Assembly: GCA_963169665.1 (NCBI GenBank)
Contig: CAUJET010000204.1
Location: forward strand, 1 to 64,000
DNA: 64,000 bases
DNA from: Actinomycetota bacterium
Lineage (GTDB): Bacteria; Actinomycetota; Acidimicrobiia; Acidimicrobiales; Ilumatobacteraceae
Reading direction: 5' to 3'
The notes below the pieces were generated by a model, which was not told the DNA's origin, did not search any database, and was given only the letters and a program-made list of their open reading frames with translations. This document shows positions 55,496 to 64,000 of this stretch, piece after piece. The number at the start of each line of letters is the position of its first letter. The stretch's first letter is position 1. Position numbers and translations under genes: made by a program.

Positions 55496-57448
55496 ATGAG
55501 CGACAACAGTTCGAATGCGATCGACGCACTGCAGTGGGAGAACCGCAGGTTCCCACCGTCGGAGGCGTTCAAGGACCAGGCGCTGGTCGCCGGCACGTTC
55601 ATGTACGACACGGCCGCGCAGGACGACCTCGGCTTCTGGGCCCAGCAGGCGGCCGAGCTCATCGACTGGAGCACCGACTGGGAGACGATCTGCGAGTGGA
55701 ACCTCCCGTTCGCGAAGTGGTTCGTCGGCGGCCAGCTCAACGTGTCGTACAACTGCCTCGACCGTCACGTGCTCGCCGGCCGCGGCGACAAGGTCGCCTT
55801 CCATTGGGTCGGTGAGCCCGGCGACACCCGCACGGTCACCTACAGCGATCTCCTGGCCGAGACGCAGCGGTTCGCCAACGTGCTCAAGGGTCTCGGCGTG
55901 GGCCGGGGCGACCGGGTCAACATCTACCTGCCGATGATCCCCGAGGCGGCGGTCGCGATGCTCGCCTGCGCCCGCATCGGTGCGGCACACAGCGTCGTGT
56001 TCGGCGGCTTCAGCGCCCACTCCCTGCGCGACCGCATCAACGACGCCGAGGCGAAGGTGCTCATCACTGCCGACGGCGGCTACCGGCGCGGTGACGTGTT
56101 CGCCCTGAAGCCCGTCGCCGACGAGGCCCTCGAGTCCACCCCGTCGATCACGGGTGTCGTGGTCGTGCGCCGTGGCGGCAACGAGGTGGCGATGCAGGAG
56201 GGTCGCGACCACTGGTACCACGACCTCATGGCGGCGGCCGACCCCGTGTGCGCTGCCGACCCGATGGACAGCGAGCAGCTCCTGTTCCTGCTGTACACGT
56301 CGGGCACCACCGGCAAGCCCAAGGGCATCATGCACACCAGCGGTGGCTACCTCACCCAGGTCGCCTTCACCCACAAGTACGTATTCGATCTGCACGACGA
56401 CGACGTGTACTGGTGCACGGCCGACGTGGGCTGGATCACCGGCCACAGCTACATCGTCTACGGACCGCTCGCCAACGGCGCCACGCAGGTGATGTACGAG
56501 GGCGTGCCCAACTTCCCGGGCAACGACCGCTTCTGGGAGATCATCGAGTCCTACGGCGTGACGAAGTTCTACACGGCACCCACCGCGATCCGGACCTTCA
56601 TGAAGTGGGGGATCGAGGAGCCCGCCAAGCACGACCTGTCGAGCCTGAAGGTGCTCGGCTCGGTCGGTGAGCCGATCAACCCGGAAGCGTGGATGTGGTA
56701 CCACGAGCACATCGGTGGCGGTCGGTGCCCGATCGTCGACACGTGGTGGCAGACCGAGACGGGCGGCATCATGATCAGCCCGCTGCCGGGTGCCACCACC
56801 ACCAAGCCCGGGTCCGCGACATTCCCGCTGCCGGGCATCGGCGCCGAGCTCGTCGACGAGAACGGTGTGCGGGTCGATCGCGGCGGTGGGTACCTGACGC
56901 TCACCCGTCCGTGGCCGAGCATGCTGCGCGGCATCTGGGGCGACCAGGAGCGCTACCGCGAGACCTACTGGAGCCGGTTCGACGGCCGGTACTTCGCCGG
57001 CGACGGCGCCAAGCTCGACGACGACGGCTACCTGTGGTTGCTCGGGCGCGTCGACGACGTGATGAACGTCAGCGGCCACCGGATCTCCACCACCGAGGTG
57101 GAGAGCGCCCTCGTCGCCCATCCGTCGGTGGCCGAGGCGGCGGTCGTCGGCGCCACCGACGCCACCACGGGACAGGCGATCATCGCCTACGTCACGCTGC
57201 GCGGCGGTGCCGAGGTCACCGAGCAGGACCTGCGCAACTTCGTGGGCGAGGAGATCGGGCACATCGCCAAGCCGAAGGCGATCTACTTCACCCCCGATCT
57301 CCCGAAGACCCGCAGCGGCAAGATCATGCGGCGGCTGCTGCGCGACGTGGCCGAGGGCCGGAACCTGGGCGACACCAGCACCCTGGCCGACGCCAACGTC
57401 GTCACCGAGCTGCAGCGCCGTGCTGCCGACGTCCCGGCCGAGGACTGA
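55496..57448 (+). CDS. acsA: Acetyl-CoA synthetase
   Basis: '[20 protein letters not shown]', '[16 protein letters not shown]', '[21 protein letters not shown]', '[13 protein letters not shown]'. Confidence 0.96.
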   Translation: MSDNSSNAIDALQWENRRFPPSEAFKDQALVAGTFMYDTAAQDDLGFWAQQAAELIDWSTDWETICEWNLPFAKWFVGGQLNVSYNCLDRHVLAGRGDKVAFHWVGEPGDTRTVTYSDLLAETQRFANVLKGLGVGRGDRVNIYLPMIPEAAVAMLACARIGAAHSVVFGGFSAHSLRDRINDAEAKVLITADGGYRRGDVFALKPVADEALESTPSITGVVVVRRGGNEVAMQEGRDHWYHDLMAAADPVCAADPMDSEQLLFLLYTSGTTGKPKGIMHTSGGYLTQVAFTHKYVFDLHDDDVYWCTADVGWITGHSYIVYGPLANGATQVMYEGVPNFPGNDRFWEIIESYGVTKFYTAPTAIRTFMKWGIEEPAKHDLSSLKVLGSVGEPINPEAWMWYHEHIGGGRCPIVDTWWQTETGGIMISPLPGATTTKPGSATFPLPGIGAELVDENGVRVDRGGGYLTLTRPWPSMLRGIWGDQERYRETYWSRFDGRYFAGDGAKLDDDGYLWLLGRVDDVMNVSGHRISTTEVESALVAHPSVAEAAVVGATDATTGQAIIAYVTLRGGAEVTEQDLRNFVGEEIGHIAKPKAIYFTPDLPKTRSGKIMRRLLRDVAEGRNLGDTSTLADANVVTELQRRAADVPAED

Positions 57449-57459
57449 CCCCGCCCGCG

Positions 57460-57963
57460 ATGCGAGCCACCGCGCGATGGCGCGACGACGCCCATGAGCC
57501 GGGCCGGGCGATCATCGTCGACATCGACGGTGTGCTGTCCGACGCGTCGCAACGTCAGCACTTCCTGAACAATCCGGAAGGGCGCAAGGACTGGCGCGGG
57601 TTCTTCGGTGCGGTGGGCGACGACCGGCCGCTGCGCGCCGTCCCGGCGCTGCTCGGACTGCTCGATCCGGACCTCACGGTGATCCTGCTGTCGGCCCGCC
57701 CGGCCTGGGTCTTCGAGACCACGCTCGAGTGGCTCGACCGACACTCGATCAGGTGGGACCTGCTCGTGCTCCGCGCCGACGACCAGTACCTGGGCGCTGC
57801 GGAGTTCAAGCGAGGGGTCGTGCAGGAGCTCCAGGGGCGGGGCTTCGTGATCGAACTCGCGATCGACGACGACGATGCGATCTGCGAGATGTACCACGGC
57901 GAGGACCTGCGCGCGCTCTACGTGCACTCGGGCTACTACGCCCGCCCTGCGCCTCCGAGCTGA
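57460..57963 (+). CDS. HAD-superfamily phosphatase (PNKP-phosphatase-like)
   Basis: 'IIVDIDGVLSD' motif I, 'VILLSARPAWV', 'LAIDDDDAICEMY'. Confidence 0.75.
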   Translation: MRATARWRDDAHEPGRAIIVDIDGVLSDASQRQHFLNNPEGRKDWRGFFGAVGDDRPLRAVPALLGLLDPDLTVILLSARPAWVFETTLEWLDRHSIRWDLLVLRADDQYLGAAEFKRGVVQELQGRGFVIELAIDDDDAICEMYHGEDLRALYVHSGYYARPAPPS

Positions 57964-57989
57964 CCGGACCCCCCACACGCGGCCAGGAA

Positions 57990-58011
57990 GAACTGCCCTC
58001 AAGGGCAGTTC
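57990..58011 (+). terminator. Possible hairpin terminator/attenuator (9-bp stem, 4-nt loop)
   Basis: gaactgccc-tcaa-gggcagttc between HAD gene and next CDS; no T tract. Confidence 0.4.
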
Positions 58012-58033
58012 CGGCCGTGCCGATACCTCCCTC

Positions 58034-60610
58034 GTGGTGGACGGGACCGACAACCAGCCGACCTCCGGGGATCAGCAGACCGGCGAGGATCGAGCGCCCG
58101 CGTCCGGAGCCGGACGCGAGAAGCCCGTGAGCTTCGATTTCAAGCTCCGACTGGGGTCGCGCGAGGAGACCAGCGCCCAGCTCTCGGGCCGGGCGACGGG
58201 CGAGCTCGTGCAGCTGCAGCCCATCGACTGGGACGCCCTGGTGGCACCTCCGGCGGACGAGCCGCGCTCGTACCAGACCGACGGTGACCTGCAGTCGATC
58301 ATCGTGGAGCTGGCCAACCAGATCGCCGGTCCCGACACCAGCTCGCACCCCGTGGTGCACGTCACCGCGTCCGCCACTTTCGAGACTGCTCGCCCGGCGG
58401 CGGCGCCGACGATGCCGGCAGTAGTTCCCGCGCCCCCCGAGGTCCCGGCGACCACGGCGGACGAACCGATCGTCCGTGCGGCGACCCCGGTGCTGCAACC
58501 CGTCGCGCCCCTCGCCCCGACGCTCGCGCCCCTGCCCACCCTCGGCCGTGCGAACGCCGCCGAGTCCGTCACCCCGTCCGCCGCCGAGGTCGCCGCGCCG
58601 CCTGCGACCGTCATCGATGCCGGCGCGACCGTGGCCGCGGCGTCCGCACCGGTCGCCGACGAGGCCGCCGAGGCTCTCGACGCGGTCGACCTGGAGCCGG
58701 CCGTCATGACGGCCCCTGAGATCGTGGATGAACCCCAGCTCGCCGCACCGGCCGAGGCCGTCGAGGTCGTCGAGGTCGCGCACGTCGTCGCCGACGCAGG
58801 AGATGCCGTCGACGCCGACGCGGCACTGGCCGCTGCAGCTGCCGCAGCGATCGCCGCCCACGCGGCGAGGACCGCCGAGGCAGCTCCCGCTGCTCCTGTC
58901 GCTCCGGTCGCCGAACCGGTGGTCGTCGCGAGTGCGGCGGCCCCCGCCCTGCCTGCCGTGGAACCGCCCGCAGCGGTCGCTCCTCCGGCTCCGGTGCCCC
59001 AGCCCGCGCCCGAGATCGCACCTGCTGCGGTGGCGCCCGCCCCGCCCGCTCCCGTCGTCTCGGCGCCCGCTCCGGCGCCCGTCGTGCAGATGGTGTCCGC
59101 CGAGGCCGCGATGGCGGCGACGGCAGCACCGGCACCGGCCCCGCCGGCGGCACCCGCCGCTGCGGTGGCACCCCTCTCGCTCGCGCGCATCGAGCGCAAG
59201 CCGAACGCCGAGCGTCCGACGAAGCCGGTCGACTTCCACGCGCTGCTCGGCCAGGCCGGCCTGCAGCAGCCGGCCGTGCGCCGCCGCAAGAAGCGCCATC
59301 CGTTCCGCGTCCTGTTCAAGCTGATCGTGTTGCTGGGCATCGTCGGTGCCGGTCTGTACTTCGGGAAGATCTATGTGCTCGACAAGCGCTGGGACGCCGA
59401 GCTCAAGCCGTTCGCCGAGGCCGTGTCGACCGAGCGTGAGCTGGAGTGGAAGCACGCCGTCAAGATGGAGACGTTGCCCGCCGACGAATACGCGACGAAG
59501 CTCGCGACCAGCTGGTTGGGCATCACCGAGATCGAGCTCGACACCACCGCCGCCGAGTGGCGTGCGATGGGACTCGCCGAGGGCCGGATCGAACCGGAGA
59601 TCATCGGCAGCGGTGCGATGAGCAGCCGCCCGGTCTTCTACGACCCCACGGACGCCAAGATCTACGAACTCGAGGACCTCCCGGACGAGCTCCGCGAGCT
59701 GTCCCTCGACCGTGCGCTCACCATGGCGCTGCTCGACCAGCACTACGACTGGAGCACCGGTCTCACCGAACTCGAGCCGGCTGAGCGCACCGCAGTGCGC
59801 TCACTGTTCGACGGCGACGCGCTGTCGACCGCGATGGCCATCGTCGACCCGGGCGACGCGGACAGCGCCGAACTGGTGGAACAGATGAGCGAGATCCTCG
59901 CCGATCACGCCGAGGACGCCATCGGCGCACCCCGGTACGCGGTCGATCTCGTCGGCGCGGCCGGCGGTACCCCCAAGCTGTTCGACGGTGCCGACGGGCC
60001 CGGTGGCCGCGACGAACTGCTCCGCAGCGAGCCGCGCAGCGACGCAGCGGTCCTCGATGCCGCTCGTGGCCTCGACTACCGACCCGACGACCTCGGCGGC
60101 GATCTCACCGAGACCCGCGGGTTGCTCTACTGGTACTACGTGCTCGCCGGTCGGCTGACCTCGGCGGAGTCGTGGGATGCCGCGCTCGCGTTCGACGGCG
60201 ACAAGGTCGTCATCTCCGAGACCGCCAACGGCGTGTGCGTGGAAGCGACCATCGCCACGGTCGACGAGGCTGGCCGACTTCGTCTGCTCGACGCACTGCA
60301 ACGCTGGGCGGCAGCCGGCCCGCTCGAGGCCGGCACGACGGTGACCGAGATCGGGACCGAACAGCTGTCGGTGTTCTCGTGCGACCCCGGCCCCGAGACC
60401 GACACGGTGCTCAACGACCAGATCCAGACCTTCGGCGAGTCGGTCGTGGAGCTCACCGTCATCGCTGACCTCGAGGCACGGACGGATGCCGAGCGTGCCT
60501 GCGTGGTGAACGCGGTGCGGGCCTTCGACGTGCCGTCGATCATCGCCACGGGCGACCAGGCGCAGATCGACCCTGCGGTGCAGGGCATCGGCGAGGCCTG
60601 CGTCGGCTAG
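58034..60610 (+). CDS. Large type II membrane protein: Ala/Pro-rich cytoplasmic region, one TM, extracytoplasmic degenerate metallopeptidase-like domain
   Basis: GTG start; low-complexity A/P/V region, TM 'FKLIVLLGIVGAGLYFG', domain with 'LDRALTMALLDQHYDW...LFDGDA'. Confidence 0.7.
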   Translation: MVDGTDNQPTSGDQQTGEDRAPASGAGREKPVSFDFKLRLGSREETSAQLSGRATGELVQLQPIDWDALVAPPADEPRSYQTDGDLQSIIVELANQIAGPDTSSHPVVHVTASATFETARPAAAPTMPAVVPAPPEVPATTADEPIVRAATPVLQPVAPLAPTLAPLPTLGRANAAESVTPSAAEVAAPPATVIDAGATVAAASAPVADEAAEALDAVDLEPAVMTAPEIVDEPQLAAPAEAVEVVEVAHVVADAGDAVDADAALAAAAAAAIAAHAARTAEAAPAAPVAPVAEPVVVASAAAPALPAVEPPAAVAPPAPVPQPAPEIAPAAVAPAPPAPVVSAPAPAPVVQMVSAEAAMAATAAPAPAPPAAPAAAVAPLSLARIERKPNAERPTKPVDFHALLGQAGLQQPAVRRRKKRHPFRVLFKLIVLLGIVGAGLYFGKIYVLDKRWDAELKPFAEAVSTERELEWKHAVKMETLPADEYATKLATSWLGITEIELDTTAAEWRAMGLAEGRIEPEIIGSGAMSSRPVFYDPTDAKIYELEDLPDELRELSLDRALTMALLDQHYDWSTGLTELEPAERTAVRSLFDGDALSTAMAIVDPGDADSAELVEQMSEILADHAEDAIGAPRYAVDLVGAAGGTPKLFDGADGPGGRDELLRSEPRSDAAVLDAARGLDYRPDDLGGDLTETRGLLYWYYVLAGRLTSAESWDAALAFDGDKVVISETANGVCVEATIATVDEAGRLRLLDALQRWAAAGPLEAGTTVTEIGTEQLSVFSCDPGPETDTVLNDQIQTFGESVVELTVIADLEARTDAERACVVNAVRAFDVPSIIATGDQAQIDPAVQGIGEACVG

Positions 60611-60629
60611 TCGGCTCCGGTCGGCCCGT

Positions 60630-61118
60630 CTAGTCGCGGAAGTTGTTGAACTGGAGCGGGATCTCCAGGTCGGCACCCTTCAGCATCGACATCACGGCCT
60701 GCAGGTCGTCGCGCTTCTTGCTCGTCACGCGGACGCTGTCGCCCTGGGTCTGGCTGCTCACACCCTTCGGGCCCTTCTCCTTGATCATCCGGTTGATCTC
60801 GCGCGCCTTGTCGCTGGAGATGCCCACCTTGATCGTCACCACCTGGCGGACCGTGTTCTGCGTGGCCTCCTCGACGGTGCCGTAGTCGACACCCTTGAGC
60901 GACACGCCTCGCTTCACGAGCTTCTCCTCGATCACGACTCGCAGCGCGGCCAGGCGATCCTCGCTGACCGTGCGAAGTGTGATCAGCAGGTCGTTCTGCT
61001 CGATCGACGAATTGGTGTTCTTGAAGTCGAAGCGGTTGGCGATCTCTCGCTGGGCCTGGTCGATCGCGTTGCGGACTTCCTGGCGATCGACCTCGGAGAC
61101 GACATCGAAACTCGGCAT
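60630..61118 (-). CDS. yajQ: YajQ-family nucleotide-binding protein
   Basis: 'MPSFDVVSEVDRQEVRNAIDQAQREIANRFDFKNTNSSIE' and 'LQFNNFRD' C-terminus. Confidence 0.95.
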   Translation of the reverse strand: MPSFDVVSEVDRQEVRNAIDQAQREIANRFDFKNTNSSIEQNDLLITLRTVSEDRLAALRVVIEEKLVKRGVSLKGVDYGTVEEATQNTVRQVVTIKVGISSDKAREINRMIKEKGPKGVSSQTQGDSVRVTSKKRDDLQAVMSMLKGADLEIPLQFNNFRD

Positions 61119-61245
61119 GTGCCCATCGTAGGCGTGTGGGCCCACGCGGACCTGGTGTGCGGCCGTCTCTCACGGTGTCTCGCAGTGTCTCGCGAGCCGG
61201 TTGGCCGCCCGTCGTGCGGCCCGGTAGCGTATGACGCCGCAACCA

Positions 61246-61330
<85 letters not shown>

Positions 61331-61416
61331 ATGTCGATCGCCAGGCCTCCACAGCGAGACCTGGCGATCGTGGTTTTTCGACCCGAACGCCCGACCCATC
61401 GGACCCCAACCACCGC

Positions 61417-63255
61417 ATGATCCTCATCGACGCCACCCGCCTCGCCGCTTCGCGACCCAACCGCCCGCTGTTCGGCGACGTCTCGATCACGGTCAGCGAC
61501 GGCGATCGGATCGGTGTCGTCGGTATCAACGGGTCGGGCAAGACCACGCTGCTGCGGATGCTCGCCCGGGAGATCGATCCGCAGGCGAACCCCGACGGGG
61601 TGATCGGCACCGTGCGGTGGGGACGTGGTGCACGGGTGGGGGTCCTCGCCCAACAGCCGCACCTCCCGGCCGGGACGGTCCGCGACGCGGTGGGCCACGG
61701 ATGGCAGGGCGAGGCGATGCTCACCCGGCTCGGGATGGGCGACATGCTCGACGCCGACACAGGCGGCTTGTCCGGCGGTCAGGCGAAGCGCACCGCCCTC
61801 GCCCGACTGCTCGCAGCCGAGCACGATCTGCTCGTCCTCGACGAACCGACGAACCACCTCGATCTCGACGCGATCGCGTTCCTCGAGCGATGGCTCGCCG
61901 ACTACCGCGGCGGCCTCGTCATGGTCACCCACGACCGCCACGTCCTCGACAGGGTCACCAACAAGGTGCTCGAACTCGACCGTGGCACCGCCTACCTGCA
62001 CGTGCCGTCGGGTTGGCATGCGGGGTCCGGGTATGCGGCCTACCTCGACGGGCGTGCCGAGCGCGAGGCCCAGGCCGAGGCCGCCGAACAGACACGTCGC
62101 AACCTCGCCAAGAGCGAGCTCGCCTGGTTGCGTCGGGGCGCGCCGGCGCGCACCAGCAAGCCGAAGGCGCGGATCGCGAGCGCCACGGCGCTGGTGGAAG
62201 CACGGCCGGATGCACCGGCGCGGGCCGGCGACCTCACGCTGGCGATGGGCAGCCAGCGGCTCGGCTCGAAGGGCGTGGAGTTGCGTGACGTGTCGTTCGT
62301 GTGGCCGGACGGGTCGCAGGTGCTCGAACGCGTCTCGGTTCAGCTGGAGCCCGGCGATCGCATCGGCATCGTCGGGGCGAACGGCGCCGGCAAGTCCACC
62401 CTCCTCGACCTCGTCTCGGCGCGGCGCACGCCCACGTCCGGCAGCGTCGAGGTCGGGGCCACGGTGCGGATCGGCTACTACGACCAGCTGGGCCGCGAAC
62501 TCGACCTCACGCAACGGGTCCGCGAGGCCGTCGCGGGTGACAAGGGTCAGCCGTCGCTCGAGGACCTCGCGCTCATGCGGCGGTTCTGGTTCGACGGCGA
62601 TGCGCAGTTCGCGCCGATGGGCACGTTGAGCGGTGGCGAACGGCGGCGGCTCCAGCTGCTGCTCACCCTCGTCGAGCAGCCGAACGTGTTGCTCCTCGAC
62701 GAGCCGACCAACGATCTCGATCTCGACACGCTGCGAGCGCTGGAGGACCTGCTCGACGACTGGCCGGGCATCGCCGTCGTGGTGAGCCACGACCGGGCGT
62801 TCCTCGACCGCACCGTCGACGAGGTGTGGGCGCTCGACGGCGGCGGTGGGGTGCGGGCCGTGCGCGGTGGCGTGGCCGGATGGCTCGCTGAGCGGGAGGC
62901 CATGGCCGACGCTGCTCGATCCAAGGCGAGCACGCCGTCCGCCGGGTCGACGTTGTCGGGCGGATCGGCGGCGTCCGCAGCCTCGGCGGCGTCGGCCGCT
63001 CGGCCGCGGTCCAAGCCGGTGGCCGGTCGCAGCCCGTCGACCGTCCGGCGTCAGTTGGGCCAGGCCGAACGGGAGGTGCAGGCCGCGACCGAGACTCGCG
63101 ACCGACTCACGGTCGAGATGGCCACGCTGGCCGATCATCGCGAGCTGGCTCGGATCGGCGACCAGCTGGCAGCGGCTCAACACGAGCTCGATGCCGCGGA
63201 GGAGCGCTGGCTGGCCCTCGCCGCCGAGGCCGAGGCCATCGGCCTCGAGCTCTGA
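61417..63255 (+). CDS. ABC-F family ATPase (Uup-like), two ABC domains plus C-terminal coiled-coil
   Basis: Two Walker A (GINGSGKTT, GANGAGKST), two signatures (LSGGQAKR, LSGGERRR), 'LDEPTNHLDLD', no TM. Confidence 0.93.
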   Translation: MILIDATRLAASRPNRPLFGDVSITVSDGDRIGVVGINGSGKTTLLRMLAREIDPQANPDGVIGTVRWGRGARVGVLAQQPHLPAGTVRDAVGHGWQGEAMLTRLGMGDMLDADTGGLSGGQAKRTALARLLAAEHDLLVLDEPTNHLDLDAIAFLERWLADYRGGLVMVTHDRHVLDRVTNKVLELDRGTAYLHVPSGWHAGSGYAAYLDGRAEREAQAEAAEQTRRNLAKSELAWLRRGAPARTSKPKARIASATALVEARPDAPARAGDLTLAMGSQRLGSKGVELRDVSFVWPDGSQVLERVSVQLEPGDRIGIVGANGAGKSTLLDLVSARRTPTSGSVEVGATVRIGYYDQLGRELDLTQRVREAVAGDKGQPSLEDLALMRRFWFDGDAQFAPMGTLSGGERRRLQLLLTLVEQPNVLLLDEPTNDLDLDTLRALEDLLDDWPGIAVVVSHDRAFLDRTVDEVWALDGGGGVRAVRGGVAGWLAEREAMADAARSKASTPSAGSTLSGGSAASAASAASAARPRSKPVAGRSPSTVRRQLGQAEREVQAATETRDRLTVEMATLADHRELARIGDQLAAAQHELDAAEERWLALAAEAEAIGLEL

Positions 63256-63279
63256 TCGCTCGCTGATCGCTCGCTGATC
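63253..63279 (+). repeat. 11-bp direct repeat (TGATCGCTCGC x2 + TGATC) starting at the ABC-F stop codon
   Basis: Read directly. Confidence 0.7.
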
Positions 63280-63281
63280 CT

Positions 63282-63596
63282 TCAGCTCGACGTGGAGGTG
63301 TCGCCCAGCGCCGACACGCCGCCGAGCAGGTCGATGAGCTCGCCGACGGTGTGGCTCGCTTCGATCCGGTGCCGCAGGTGGGCAGACCGATCGATGCGGT
63401 AGGTGTTGCGCCGTCCGACCTTGTCGCGCGTGACGATGCCGGCCTCCTGCAGGTTCTCCACGATGCCGAACGCCGTCCGCTCGGTGATGCCGACCCGCTC
63501 GGCGATGTCGCGCAAGCGGGCGTCGGGATCCGCTGCCAGACACATCAACACGTGGCCATGGTTGGACAGGAAGGTCCAGGGGGCTCGTTCGGACAT
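63282..63596 (-). CDS. Winged-HTH transcriptional regulator (MarR/ArsR-like)
   Basis: 'LRDIAERVGITERTAFGIVENLQEAGIVTRDKVGRRNTYRI'. Confidence 0.8.
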   Translation of the reverse strand: MSERAPWTFLSNHGHVLMCLAADPDARLRDIAERVGITERTAFGIVENLQEAGIVTRDKVGRRNTYRIDRSAHLRHRIEASHTVGELIDLLGGVSALGDTSTSS

Positions 63597-63719
63597 GGAA
63601 GCAGATTACCGGCGCTTTTCTTCCGGAAACGGATCGCCCCGTCGGGACGTTGCAGCACCGCCTCGCCCCGAGGCCGCGCCGCCGGCGAAGAGGTCCGCCG
63701 GATCTGCGGTCGTCGCAGC

Positions 63720-64000
63720 TCAGCGCTGATGTCGCTCGTGCAGCAGGCACTGCATGAGGGCGACGTCCAACCACCGGTTGAACTTCCGGCCGGTCTCGCG
63801 TTCGATGCCCACGAGCCTGAACCCGCACCGTGCGTGGAGCGCACGCGAGGCCTCGCCGGTGGCCTCGATGCGGGCGAAGACCGAGTGGAAGCCGCTGCCC
63901 TCGGCGATGTCGAGCAGCTCGCCCAGCAGGAGCGTGCCGATCCCCTGTCCGCCACGATCGCGTCGGACGTACACCGAGTCCTCCACGCTGGTGCGGTACG
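63720..64000 (-). CDS. GNAT-family N-acetyltransferase (5' end beyond window)
   Basis: 'VYVRRDRGGQGIGTLLLGELLDIAEGSGFHSVFARIEATGEASRALHARCGFRLVGIERETGRKFNRWLDVALM'; open to window edge. Confidence 0.82.
   Translation of the reverse strand, partial: YRTSVEDSVYVRRDRGGQGIGTLLLGELLDIAEGSGFHSVFARIEATGEASRALHARCGFRLVGIERETGRKFNRWLDVALMQCLLHERHQR

Noticed and set aside
53834-57262. 1142-aa minus-strand ORF
   Set aside because: Antisense shadow of acsA and overlapping the EamA and dioxygenase genes; no recognisable domain.
63253-63279. 11-bp direct repeats at the ABC-F stop as a functional element
   Set aside because: Short, only 2.5 copies in a small convergent gap; most likely local slippage.

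Overview
High-GC window (probably an actinobacterium, Acidimicrobiia-like; this is inference) devoted mostly to membrane bioenergetics. From left to right: a SlyD-like PPIase fragment; a minus-strand mono-heme cytochrome c; and a plus-strand operon for a split cytochrome b6/subunit IV-type bc complex. That operon also holds an embedded 2x[4Fe-4S] ferredoxin, a Rieske protein, a diheme cytochrome c and two unrecognised membrane proteins. It runs directly into a complete 14-gene nuoA-N cluster. Next come a gamma-glutamyl/polyamine-type catabolic island (tandem C26 hydrolases, ALDH, GATase, APC permease), a complete mrpABCDEFG antiporter operon, and a small island (choline-kinase-like phosphotransferase, GT4, FGGY kinase, S1P-lyase-like decarboxylase). 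A second complex I operon follows that lacks nuoE/F/G and is followed by an overlapping MidA/NDUFAF7-type methyltransferase gene. The right end carries an LPxTG protein, kup, a lipoprotein intradiol dioxygenase, an EamA transporter, acsA, an HAD protein, a membrane protein with a degenerate metallopeptidase signature, yajQ, tRNA-Tyr, an ABC-F ATPase, a wHTH regulator and a GNAT fragment. The strongest candidates for something undescribed are the bc/ferredoxin/complex I supercluster (predicted heme c_i cysteine, APWY Qo motif, shared 'EIPEHLLKR' N-terminal module) and the NADH-module-less complex I linked to MidA. All calls come from reading the sequence and ORF translations; no searches were run.
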